DNA of 22,881 bases from positions 1 through 22,881 of the forward strand of contig PXAS01000372.1 in the NCBI GenBank assembly GCA_003565815.1. Reading direction: 5' to 3'. A program made the position numbers and the translations under genes. This document shows, piece by piece, positions 7,784-15,218 of the stretch. This stretch comes from PVC group bacterium. Its GTDB lineage: Bacteria; Verrucomicrobiota; Kiritimatiellia; SS1-B-03-39; UBA6053. Numbering within the stretch: position 1 is the first letter of the stretch; each line of letters begins with the position of its first letter. The notes beneath the pieces are model-generated. The model worked only from the letters and a program-made list of their open reading frames with translations, did not search any database and was not told where the DNA came from.

Positions 7784-9010
7784 TTAGACGTAAAAGTCCA
7801 ATTCTTGCTGGGCTTTCAACAGATCCCGCATCTGCACGGGATCCTCGCCGAAGAAATACACCAGCCCCCAATGGGTTCCAAACGCGTTTCGTTTGGTCAC
7901 TTTTTCCTGCAGGGGACCCGTCAATTCGTGGTACTCGAAATAGGGGTGGTCCTCGGTGGCTTCGGGAATTTCCAGGCGACTGACCACGCGGCGGCGCGGA
8001 TAGACCCCGAAACATCCCGCGTGCCCCTTCGCGTCCACCACTTCCGTCGGGAAAAAGGCTTCGATTTCCTCCTCGGAGGTCTTGGGATCAAAGGCCAAAA
8101 TCAAGCCTTGATACGCATTGAACCCGTAGGCCCGCTCCAAAAGCTCGAACACCTTGAAACCGGGGGGGCGATACGCGACTTCGCCAAAATACAGGGTTTC
8201 ATCGCTGGTGATGAAATACTCGGGATGTATGAACCCGAATTGAATGTCAAAGGTGCGGATCAATTTTTCCACTTCCCTGGTGATTTGTTCGCGCAGGCTT
8301 TCCAATTCGGGGGACGCGGGGACAAACACGGAATAGCCGAGAGTGACGTATTCGGAAATGTTCAGGAAGCGGATTTTTCCGTTGTGAATCCACGCTTCCA
8401 CCGCGAATTCCCAGCCGTCCAGGTGTGACTCCATGAGGGCGGGAAATTCTTCGTCGGGAATCGCGTCCACATCGTCCGGCGTGCGGATGACGCGGTGCCC
8501 CAGGCATCCGGCCTTGTCGAACGCCTTGAGGTGAATGGGATCGTTGGGATCGCCATCCAACTTGAGCAGCGTCTGATTCACCCGCTTGAGAAAATGGATA
8601 ACGTCCCTGCGGTCATGCGCCTCTTCGAAGATGCCCACGCGGATGCCGCCCAACTGTGCGCGTCGCTTCATCAGGGATTTGTCGCGCATGAGCATGGACT
8701 GCCCCAAGAGCCGCGGGTTGTCGAGCAACACGGAATTGATGGCGCCCGCCCACTCCACGGTTTCCTCGTACAGGGGAATGGCCACATCCACGCCTTTGTC
8801 CTTGAGCGTTTGTGCGATTTCCATGGAGCGGTCGTTGAGTCGCTCGAAATTCCAGGGAATGTAGGGGATGTTGTGTTCGGTGCAGTAATCTTCGGCCCAG
8901 TCGGGCGCGACCACCACGTACCGGCGGTCGAATTTTTCCGCGGCGTCGATGGCATTCAGACACCAGCCCAGAAGGGCCACGTATCCTTTGTTTGGATCTT
9001 TGTTCATCAT
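7784..9010 (-). CDS. ATP-grasp domain carboxylate-amine ligase-like protein
   Basis: 408 aa from the ATG at 9010. The N-terminal 90 residues form a pre-ATP-grasp Rossmann-like region (YVALLGWCLNAIDAAEKF). The central part carries the ATP-grasp lysine strands (TLLKLDG) and a metal-binding segment FIHPEYFIT...YFGEVAYRPPG, with Glu near 264 and 277; the Asn usual after the second Glu is replaced by Ala-Tyr. The C-terminal 100 residues carry aromatic motifs such as HWGLVYFFG, as in carboxylate-amine ligases. Such enzymes join a carboxylate to an amine or thiol through an acyl phosphate; the substrate is unknown. Alternative starts are the adjacent ATG at 9007 and a TTG at 9040; no strong ribosome site decides. 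It lies 76 bases after marR and 17 before the 662-aa gene. Confidence 0.85.
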   Translation of the reverse strand: MMNKDPNKGYVALLGWCLNAIDAAEKFDRRYVVVAPDWAEDYCTEHNIPYIPWNFERLNDRSMEIAQTLKDKGVDVAIPLYEETVEWAGAINSVLLDNPRLLGQSMLMRDKSLMKRRAQLGGIRVGIFEEAHDRRDVIHFLKRVNQTLLKLDGDPNDPIHLKAFDKAGCLGHRVIRTPDDVDAIPDEEFPALMESHLDGWEFAVEAWIHNGKIRFLNISEYVTLGYSVFVPASPELESLREQITREVEKLIRTFDIQFGFIHPEYFITSDETLYFGEVAYRPPGFKVFELLERAYGFNAYQGLILAFDPKTSEEEIEAFFPTEVVDAKGHAGCFGVYPRRRVVSRLEIPEATEDHPYFEYHELTGPLQEKVTKRNAFGTHWGLVYFFGEDPVQMRDLLKAQQELDFYV

Positions 9011-9086
9011 GAGTGATTCTTTCTTTTTTGGGTTTATCAATCTTTTTGTGCGCCGAAAACGGGCAGTCGCGCGACCGTCACTGAAA

Positions 9087-9584
9087 TCAGGACCAGCCCG
9101 GCATGGTGACCTGCGGGAGGGAAAATTCGTCAGACGAGGCCTCCCCCGCTTCCGCGTCTTCTCCGAATAATCCGGCCATTTCTTTGAGCGCCAGGTGAAT
9201 CCGGGCGCGGTCCGCTTCCGACAACTCCTCGAATTTTTTCAAAAAATGATCCTGAAACCGATCGGGAATCTTTTCCAGAAGTTCCCGGCCCGTCGGCAAA
9301 ATCCGAACCGCCACCATGCGCCGATCCTCGGGACGACGCACCCGCACCAACATTCTTTTTTGCTCCAGCCGATCCAATACCCCGGATATCGTCGCCCCGG
9401 TCAAACTCAGGCTTTTCGCAATATCCCCCGCGTTGCGGGCTTCGCCGTCCGCCAATGCGTACAACACGCCCGCCTGGGTGGAGGACAATCCGATCTCACG
9501 CAACAAACGCCTGGACCTCATGTCGGCGTAATGCATGATTTCGCGCAATACATCCAACACCTCTTTGGAACTGATTTCTTTCAT
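9087..9584 (-). CDS. MarR family transcriptional regulator
   Basis: 165 aa. The winged helix-turn-helix lies at about residues 35-95: STQAGVLYALADG, recognition helix region LTGATISGVLDRLEQ and wing RRPEDRRMVAV. MarR proteins bind palindromes as dimers and usually respond to small phenolic or lipophilic ligands. The tail after residue 140 is an acidic extension ending PQVTMPGWS that is not part of the fold. It is the first gene of a three-gene operon, so it likely controls the ATP-grasp and 662-aa genes as well as itself. AAGGGA touches the ATG and is too close to act as a normal Shine-Dalgarno; a promoter-like -10 box ends 7 bases before the start. Confidence 0.92.
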   Translation of the reverse strand: MKEISSKEVLDVLREIMHYADMRSRRLLREIGLSSTQAGVLYALADGEARNAGDIAKSLSLTGATISGVLDRLEQKRMLVRVRRPEDRRMVAVRILPTGRELLEKIPDRFQDHFLKKFEELSEADRARIHLALKEMAGLFGEDAEAGEASSDEFSLPQVTMPGWS

Positions 9585-9591
9585 TCCCTTA

Positions 9592-9619
9592 TTGTTAGTA
9601 CACTAAATATTGATTGCAA
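9592..9619 (-). promoter_or_regulatory. marR promoter with overlapping operator palindrome
   Basis: Minus strand TTGCAA (9619-9614), a 16-base spacer, TAACAA (9597-9592), then 7 bases to the ATG at 9584. The near-palindrome TTAGTGTACTAA (9606-9595) lies across the spacer and -10 box. Its TTAG...CTAA half sites resemble SlyA/MarR operators. Autorepression of the operon is the likely meaning. Confidence 0.6.
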
Positions 9620-9702
9620 GGGAAAACCTGAATTTTCACGCCCCGTTCCTGAAAGTCGGGCGTAAACCGGCGCAAGCTGAGGGGGCGGTGGGACGGGGAA
9701 AA

Positions 9703-10269
9703 TCAAATATCCCAGGGGAAATCAACCGATTGGTCCGCCGGGATGCGCTCGGTGGGCCGGAATACCTCCGTGGCCCGTCCACCTCTTGCGGCCTCGCCCG
9801 GCTCTTCGGCTTCGGGACCGAGGTCCGGCATCGCCTCTTCCTGAAAGACTTCTTCGAAACCGCTCGCCGCCTCTTCTTCCGCAGACGCCTCTTCGGCGGC
9901 AGGATCACCGTTCAATGCGCCCGTTTCCCCCGCTTCTTCGTCTTCGGGGTCTCCGTCCCCTTCTGGAACCAGCGGACCGCCGGGCAACAGGGGTTCCTCC
10001 TCATCGCCTTCAGTTTCCGCGGGCTCCGAGGCCGCTTCGCCGGGCGGAGCCTCCCCCTCCCCGGTCATTCCGTCCGGGGAGGTCGTTTCGGCTCCGGTTT
10101 CCGCCGCCGCCTCCCCGCCGTCCGCATCGGGATCCCCCGCCTCCTCCGCGTCGGGGGTCTCCTCCTCGCTTGCCTCCACGCCGGTGCCGTCAAAGATGGA
10201 CAAGTCGATTTGGGCCGTGAGTCGGCCCAAACAACATCCCATCGCCAACAGCAACAGCAGGGGTTTCAT
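9703..10269 (-). CDS. Secreted, strongly acidic low-complexity protein
   Basis: 188 aa, not recognised. Residues 1-20 are a signal peptide (MKPLLLLLAMGCCLGRLTAQ) with likely cleavage near TA-Q; the internal GCC is a poor lipobox. Residues 25-165 are rich in Glu, Asp, Ala, Gly and Pro with almost no Lys, so they are probably disordered and highly negative. The last 20 residues differ: Arg-, Pro- and aromatic-containing, ending VDFPWDI, which looks like a binding tail. The ATG overlaps the TGA of adk (ATGA), which fixes the start and implies translational coupling. The frame is genuine on the evidence of signal peptide, overlap and composition; a role, perhaps in the envelope, is unknown. Confidence 0.75.
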   Translation of the reverse strand: MKPLLLLLAMGCCLGRLTAQIDLSIFDGTGVEASEEETPDAEEAGDPDADGGEAAAETGAETTSPDGMTGEGEAPPGEAASEPAETEGDEEEPLLPGGPLVPEGDGDPEDEEAGETGALNGDPAAEEASAEEEAASGFEEVFQEEAMPDLGPEAEEPGEAARGGRATEVFRPTERIPADQSVDFPWDI

Positions 10270-11444
10270 TTTCGTTCTCCACCCACTTGGAATAGGGTGC
10301 GCACTTCGGCGGCACATTTTTCAAACACTTCCTCAAAACTGCCCGTGCCGTCGATTTTTTTCACTCCGTGACGCTCCATGTATTTTTCAATCACGGGCAC
10401 GGTTTTTTCTTCGTGATCGCGCAGTCGGCGGACGATTTTTTCGGTGCTGGTGTCGTACGGCATGCAGTGATCGGTTTGGCTGCGCCTGTCGAGCCGCTCC
10501 AGCAGTTGCAACATCGGGACTTCGATTTCTAAAATCCGGGAAATGGTACACCCGTGTTTTTTCATCAAGCCATCCAAAATATAGGATTGCACCAGCGTGC
10601 GCGGGAATCCTTTGAAAATGAAACCGCGCACATCCTTGGACGCCGCCAGCCGTTCTTCGATCAAAGGAATCACAATTTCATCCGGAACCAATTGCCCGCT
10701 TTCATAGAGGGATTTGACTTTTTTCCCGCGTTCGGTACCCGCCTTCATTTCCTCGCCCAGCATGCGGCCGGTGGCCAGAAACTCCAAGCCGAATTCTTTT
10801 GCCAACGCTTCGGATTGGGACCCGCGCCCCGACCCGGGGTATCCGAACACCACGATGCCCACCGGACGTTTCGTATATTGGGCCCGGGCGATCCGGGTGA
10901 CTTCATCCCGCACCCCAGCGATTTCCCCGGTGCCGTCCACATCGATCCGGAGGCCTTTTTCATCATAAAAATCCAGGACCGGCAGCGTTTTTTCGTGGTA
11001 CTCCTTCAGTCGGTTGCGGATCACGACTTCGTTGTCATCGCTGCGCCCCGAGGTTTGCCCCCGCAACAAAAGGCGGCGAACGGATTCCTCCTCGGGCACT
11101 TCCAAATTGATCAGGCAATCCAGGGAAGTGTTCAGTTTGGTCATGAGCCCTTCCAGGATATAGGCCTGGATGGCGGTGCGGGGAAACCCGTCGAACAAAA
11201 AACCATTCGCATGGGGGTTTTCCTCGATGGTTTTTTCCAGAATCTGCACGATGATTTCATCGGAAACCAACCCGCCGGCGGCAATGATGTCCTTTGCCTG
11301 CCGCCCCAACTTGGAATCCGCGGCCAATTCCTTGCGCAAGAGGTCGCCGGTCGAGATGTAGCAAAGGTTGAATTCTTTGACCAAGGCTTCCGATTGGGTG
11401 CCTTTGCCGGCCCCGGGAGGTCCGAAGAGTGCAATGTTCAACAT
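10266..11444 (-). CDS. adk: Tandem-domain adenylate kinase with a degenerate second domain
   Basis: 392 aa, about twice normal length. Domain 1 (1-190) is complete: P-loop GPPGAGKGT at 8-16, DGFPRT with Asp85, and a short LID with SGRSDDN near 132-138. It should interconvert ATP, AMP and ADP. Domain 2 (195-392) is a clear duplicate (GYPGSGRGSQSEALAKEF against GPPGAGKGTQSEALVKEF), but the P-loop Lys is Arg207, the Asp of DGFPRT is Lys278 and the LID SGRxDD is missing, so it is probably inactive and structural or regulatory. The start overlaps the thrC end by 7 bases and the stop overlaps the next gene by ATGA, so the three genes form one transcript. Confidence 0.92.
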   Translation of the reverse strand: MLNIALFGPPGAGKGTQSEALVKEFNLCYISTGDLLRKELAADSKLGRQAKDIIAAGGLVSDEIIVQILEKTIEENPHANGFLFDGFPRTAIQAYILEGLMTKLNTSLDCLINLEVPEEESVRRLLLRGQTSGRSDDNEVVIRNRLKEYHEKTLPVLDFYDEKGLRIDVDGTGEIAGVRDEVTRIARAQYTKRPVGIVVFGYPGSGRGSQSEALAKEFGLEFLATGRMLGEEMKAGTERGKKVKSLYESGQLVPDEIVIPLIEERLAASKDVRGFIFKGFPRTLVQSYILDGLMKKHGCTISRILEIEVPMLQLLERLDRRSQTDHCMPYDTSTEKIVRRLRDHEEKTVPVIEKYMERHGVKKIDGTGSFEEVFEKCAAEVRTLFQVGGERK

Positions 11445-12835
11445 GGGGAATGTTCCGGTTGTAGTTTTTCAGCCAAATACCGGCGAATCGAGGCTTCGTC
11501 GGCGGGAAGTTTGTCACATCGCGTGGGGGCATCGGCCAAGGCATCGAGAATCGGATGGGTGGGCACAATGCCAATGGCCTCGCGAATGGCGTCGGTGAAT
11601 TTCGCGGGATGGGCGGTGGCCAGGCAAATGAGCGGCACTTCCGGTGCCCGAAGCGTGTCCCCGGCGGCCACCCCGACCGCGGTATGCGGGTCGAGTATGT
11701 ACCCGTGGTCCCGGTGTACGGCTTGAATGGTGGACACGGTACGCGCGGTGTCCACCCGTTCCGAGGCGAACAATTGGAACGCGGGATGCGAACGTTGCCC
11801 CGACAAATCCACTTTGCCGGTGGCGCGGAACGCTTCCATGGCCGCCACCACGGCCGCGCAATCGCCATCGAGCAACACATGCAGATAACGCTCGAAGTTG
11901 CTCGCCACTTGGATGTCCATGGAGGGGCTGATGGTGTGGGACACCTTCCCGCTTTCGTAAATCCCGCTTTGAAAAAATCGGGTGAGAATATCGTTTTCGT
12001 TGGTGGCCAAAATCAGTTTTTTGACCGGAAGCCCCATTCGGGAAGCATAATACCCGGCCAAAATGTTCCCGAAATTGCCGGTGGGCACGCTGAACTGCAC
12101 CGAGTCCGCGCCCGTCTCCCGCATCACCCGCATGCCGGCATGGAGATAATACACGATTTGGGCCATGACGCGAACCCAGTTCACGGAATTCACGGCCCCC
12201 AAACGGTATTTCGCTTTGAAGTCCCGGTCCGCAAAAAGCGATTTCATGATGTGCTGGCAGTCGTCGAAGGTGCCCTTGACCGCAAGGTTGTAGACGTTGT
12301 CATCCAGAACCGAGGTCATTTGCAAGGCTTGAATGGGGCTGGTGCGGCCATCCGGATGCATCATGAAAATATTGATGCGGGACTTGCCCCGGACGCCGTG
12401 GATGGCCGCGGAACCGGTGTCTCCGCTGGTGCTGCCGAGAATGTTCAAATGCTGGTCACGTTTTTCGAGGGTATATTCGAAAAACTGCGCCAAAAATTGC
12501 ATGGCCATGTCTTTGAACGCCAGCGTGGGCCCGTGGAAAAGTTCCAGCACGTACCGGTCCCCCACTTTCACGCACGGGGCGATTTCCGAATGAAGAAAAG
12601 TGGCGTACGCCCGGTCCACCAATTCCAGCAAGGCGGCCTCGGATATGTCCGTGAAGCGTTTGAAGACCTCGAACGCGAGTTCGGCATAAGACAAATCCGC
12701 CCAGTCCGCCAAGCGATCCGACACATCCGGAATGGCGGCGGGTATCAGCAAGCCGCCGTCCGGCGCCAAACCGGTCAGCCCGGCATCGGTGAAGGTCATG
12801 GAATCGGTTTGGCCCCGGGTACTCTGGTATTGCAT
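11438..12835 (-). CDS. thrC: Threonine synthase
   Basis: 465 aa, normal for the bacterial PLP enzyme that converts O-phosphohomoserine to threonine in the cytoplasm. It starts with the family-typical MQYQSTRG. The PLP lysine is Lys108 in GPTLAFKDMAMQ, and the phosphate-binding loop STSGDTGSAA is at about 135-144. ATNENDIL and SMDIQVASNFERYL are also typical. It is first in the overlapping thrC-adk-acidic protein operon. No Shine-Dalgarno precedes the ATG. Confidence 0.96.
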   Translation of the reverse strand: MQYQSTRGQTDSMTFTDAGLTGLAPDGGLLIPAAIPDVSDRLADWADLSYAELAFEVFKRFTDISEAALLELVDRAYATFLHSEIAPCVKVGDRYVLELFHGPTLAFKDMAMQFLAQFFEYTLEKRDQHLNILGSTSGDTGSAAIHGVRGKSRINIFMMHPDGRTSPIQALQMTSVLDDNVYNLAVKGTFDDCQHIMKSLFADRDFKAKYRLGAVNSVNWVRVMAQIVYYLHAGMRVMRETGADSVQFSVPTGNFGNILAGYYASRMGLPVKKLILATNENDILTRFFQSGIYESGKVSHTISPSMDIQVASNFERYLHVLLDGDCAAVVAAMEAFRATGKVDLSGQRSHPAFQLFASERVDTARTVSTIQAVHRDHGYILDPHTAVGVAAGDTLRAPEVPLICLATAHPAKFTDAIREAIGIVPTHPILDALADAPTRCDKLPADEASIRRYLAEKLQPEHSPC

Positions 12836-12879
12836 GGAATTGGATGATGGGTTGTGGAGAAAAAAGGATGGCTGGTCAT

Positions 12880-12908
12880 ACTCTAAGGCTCACGGACTCA
12901 CTTCGCAA
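12880..12908 (-). promoter_or_regulatory. thrC promoter candidate
   Basis: Minus strand TTGCGA (12908-12903), a 17-base spacer and TAGAGT (12885-12880), about 44 bases upstream of the thrC ATG. The leader of roughly 38 bases contains no threonine-rich leader peptide or terminator hairpin that I can see, so there is no sign of attenuation. Confidence 0.4.
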
Positions 12909-12970
12909 TCTGAAATGAAGTCTATTTTGTCCACGACGATTGAACGCTGTTCATTTGCCGTGGAATGCGT

Positions 12971-12976
12971 TATAAA
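12971..12976 (+). promoter_or_regulatory. -10 box of the DUF2868 gene, probably leaderless
   Basis: TATAAA lies 6 bases before the ATG at 12983. The -35 position (12948-12953, TGTTCA) is weak. The arrangement supports 12983 over the upstream ATG at 12965 as the start codon, because transcription from this box would begin after 12965. Confidence 0.4.
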
Positions 12977-12982
12977 CGGCAT

Positions 12983-14332
12983 ATGTCCGAAAAATGGTCC
13001 ATTCAAGATCTCACGGAATTGGATATCCGCCTCCGGGGCGATCTCCCCCGCGCGTCCACCACCCCCGGCACGGTTCCGGAAGCGTCCCGTATGCCCCGTC
13101 CGGCATTGTTTTACCATTGGCTTGAGACGGTTCGGCAACTGGATCCCGCGCCCGCCAATCTCGCCCGCAAGGCCGTGCGCACGGAACGCTGGTTGCGACT
13201 TGCGGCTTTTGCTTTCTTTTTCATTTCCGGGGCCGCCGCCGCGCAGGCCCTGCTTTTGTACGATGGCCGGCGCCTGATTAATGTCACCGCATATTTGGGC
13301 ACACTGGTGTTTGGCCAGTTGCTGTTGTTGTTGGTCCTGGGCGTGTCCGGCCTCTTGCTGCGGCGCACGCTTTCCGGTCCCTACCGGGCCCTGCTTTTTC
13401 ATTTGACCGGCCCCATGGAACAATCGCGCGCCCTGCCCCTGTGGCGCACCCGAACCTTCGCCTCCATGCAAACCGCTGGCGTCGGGTTCAACCTCGGCGT
13501 GCTTCTGGCCACCGCCGCCAGAGGGCTGACCACGGATCTTGCCTTCGGATGGGCCACGACCTTGCGCATCGGCGGCGAACAGGTACATCGCCTGACCGCC
13601 CTGTTGGCCGCGCCCTGGGGAAATGCGTTCGCCCCCACGCCGGATCAAATCGAAAGCAGCCGAATCGTCCTGAAGGAAGGCCTCCGCCACGTGGAGACCG
13701 ACGCCGCCGCGGCCTGGTGGCCGTTTCTGATGATGTGCGTGCTCGTGTATGGTTTGCTGCCCCGCCTTTTCCTCGCATGGGTCGCCGAAGTCCGCCTGCG
13801 GCTTCAACTGCGCGGGTTGCGGTTTGAGGATCCCTCCTGCGAACGCCTCCACATGCGCCTCACCCGCTCCCCTTTGGATTTCCGGAGTCAGGCCGTCGCC
13901 GACGATGCCCTGCCCGCTCGGGAATCCGACGGACTCCTTTTTCTCCCGAAGCCAAATGGTCCGGTCCGCTTGCAAATCCCGGATGAAATACAGGGGAACG
14001 CCCCCGAAATCGCGGAACAATTGTCGAAAAATCTCGGTGTTACCGTTGAACCGCCCGGCGACGGCCTTCCCCCGCCCACCGGGGGCATCCTCCGCATTTG
14101 CGAGGTTTGGCAGCCCCCTTTGCGCGAGACCCTGGCGGAACTCCGGCAGCAGCGCGAGGAACTCGGCCCCAAAACCGACCTCATTCTCTGCTTTGTCGGG
14201 TTTCCAAACCCCGAACACTTTTTCGAGGCCCCGGAACCCGAGGATGTGCGCGTGTGGCGAAACACCCTGGCCGAACTCAACGACCCGCATCTCCATGCCT
14301 GGGTCTGGGACAACGGGAACCAGAATCCGTGA
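12983..14332 (+). CDS. DUF2868-type membrane protein
   Basis: 449 aa from the ATG at 12983. Four hydrophobic segments are visible at about residues 72-92, 101-126, 163-179 and 245-266. A cytoplasmic C-terminal domain of about 170 residues ends with a Rossmann-like series (TDLILCFVGFPNPEHF, HLHAWVWDNG). The layout and motifs match the DUF2868 family. In proteobacteria, genes of this family commonly sit next to a DUF3482-type GTPase; that GTPase is present here about 0.9 kb downstream but separated by a fasciclin gene. The function of the pair is unknown. The family assignment is from memory of its architecture and partner, not a search. Confidence 0.75.
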   Translation: MSEKWSIQDLTELDIRLRGDLPRASTTPGTVPEASRMPRPALFYHWLETVRQLDPAPANLARKAVRTERWLRLAAFAFFFISGAAAAQALLLYDGRRLINVTAYLGTLVFGQLLLLLVLGVSGLLLRRTLSGPYRALLFHLTGPMEQSRALPLWRTRTFASMQTAGVGFNLGVLLATAARGLTTDLAFGWATTLRIGGEQVHRLTALLAAPWGNAFAPTPDQIESSRIVLKEGLRHVETDAAAAWWPFLMMCVLVYGLLPRLFLAWVAEVRLRLQLRGLRFEDPSCERLHMRLTRSPLDFRSQAVADDALPARESDGLLFLPKPNGPVRLQIPDEIQGNAPEIAEQLSKNLGVTVEPPGDGLPPPTGGILRICEVWQPPLRETLAELRQQREELGPKTDLILCFVGFPNPEHFFEAPEPEDVRVWRNTLAELNDPHLHAWVWDNGNQNP

Positions 14333-14337
14333 GGTCT

Positions 14338-14365
14338 TTGCAAAGAAGGCGTGCTAGCTTGTAAG
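14338..14365 (+). promoter_or_regulatory. Fasciclin gene promoter
   Basis: TTGCAA (14338-14343), a 16-base spacer and TGTAAG (14360-14365). The leader would be about 60 bases and contains AGGAG at 14421-14425, so this transcript has a conventional 5' UTR. Confidence 0.5.
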
Positions 14366-14432
14366 TATCTTCATCCAGACTCGTTTAGTGTTTTTAGTCA
14401 TTGTTAACCCAAACACTCACAGGAGTATTCGT

Positions 14433-14939
14433 ATGATGAAGAAAATGAAGATATTGTTCGCCGCCCTCACCGTAACCGGATTTGCTTTCGCGGCAAACCA
14501 TGGGGATCACACCCATGAGAAAAAAGCGGACATCGTGGACACCGCGGTTGCCGCCGGGTCCTTTGAAACCTTGGTCGCGGCCGTGCAAGCCGCAGATTTG
14601 GTGGAAGCCCTCAAAGGCGAGGGTCCATTTACGGTCTTCGCGCCCACGGACGAGGCATTCGCCGCCCTGCCCGAAGGTACTGTGGAGACCCTCCTCAAGC
14701 CTGAGAACAAGGATCAGCTCGTCGCCATCCTCACCTATCACGTGGTCGCCGGAAAAGTGACCGCCGCGGATGTGGTCGAACTGGATTCCGCCGAAACCTT
14801 GCAGGGCTCGGAAATCAAAATATCCGTGGAAGACGGTTCCGTGAAAATCAATGATGCAACCGTGGTGAAAGCGGACATCATGACTTCGAACGGCGTGATT
14901 CATGTGATTGACACTGTCATCATGCCGCCTTCCGAATAA
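14433..14939 (+). CDS. Secreted fasciclin-domain (FAS1) protein
   Basis: 168 aa. A signal peptide (MMKKMKILFAALTVTGFAFA, 1-20) precedes a short His/Asp-rich linker (NHGDHTHE) and one FAS1 domain from about 32 to 167. The H1 motif FTVFAPTDEAF is at 66-76, the YH motif in ILTYHVVAGKV near the middle, and the H2 region VIHVIDTVIMP at the end. FAS1 domains mediate adhesion or matrix contacts outside the cell or in the periplasm. AGGAG lies 7 bases before the ATG. The gene has its own promoter and a strong terminator, so it is an independent unit inserted between the DUF2868 and GTPase genes. The His-rich linker could bind metal, which is speculation. Confidence 0.93.
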   Translation: MMKKMKILFAALTVTGFAFAANHGDHTHEKKADIVDTAVAAGSFETLVAAVQAADLVEALKGEGPFTVFAPTDEAFAALPEGTVETLLKPENKDQLVAILTYHVVAGKVTAADVVELDSAETLQGSEIKISVEDGSVKINDATVVKADIMTSNGVIHVIDTVIMPPSE

Positions 14940-14960
14940 TCATATCTAATTACCATCCGA

Positions 14961-14990
14961 AATCCCCCGCTTCGGCGGGGGATTTTTTTT
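14961..14990 (+). terminator. Rho-independent terminator after the fasciclin gene
   Basis: A perfect 10-bp stem (AATCCCCCGC with GCGGGGGATT) closed by a TTCG tetraloop, followed by a run of T up to 14990. It lies 21 bases after the stop codon and is the clearest terminator in the window. The remaining gap to 15218 shows no further gene; its end holds the GTPase promoter. Confidence 0.95.
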
Positions 14991-15184
14991 GGGGACAATG
15001 GACGGCCAGCGCGGTGTGGCGCGAACCTCAGCAGTGAGATCAACCCTTTGGTCTCCCCCGAAGGCTTTTTCCCATGTCCGGTCTTTTCCATCACTCTTTC
15101 GCAAGGCCTCCTTCGCCCCCTCCCAAAAACCAACAACCAACACACAATCACGGAAAAAGACTTTCGAATGGGAACCGGCCACGA

Positions 15185-15212
15185 TTGACAGCCACGACAA
15201 ATCCGCTACAAC
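15185..15212 (+). promoter_or_regulatory. GTPase operon promoter, probably leaderless
   Basis: A perfect TTGACA (15185-15190), a 16-base spacer and TACAAC (15207-15212), then 6 bases to the GTG start at 15219. Transcription should begin at or next to the start codon. It would drive the GTPase, response regulator and histidine kinase genes. Confidence 0.65.
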
Positions 15213-15218
15213 CAACTT

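Noticed and set aside
9640..9702. A hairpin-like ACGCCC...GGGCGT after the acidic protein gene as a terminator
   Set aside because: The stem is only about 6 bp and no T run follows on the transcribed strand, so it is not supported as a Rho-independent terminator.
12890..14296. A 468-codon minus-strand frame opposite the DUF2868 gene
   Set aside because: It is a Gly/Gln/Arg-rich shadow with no motif; the plus-strand frame has four clear membrane segments.
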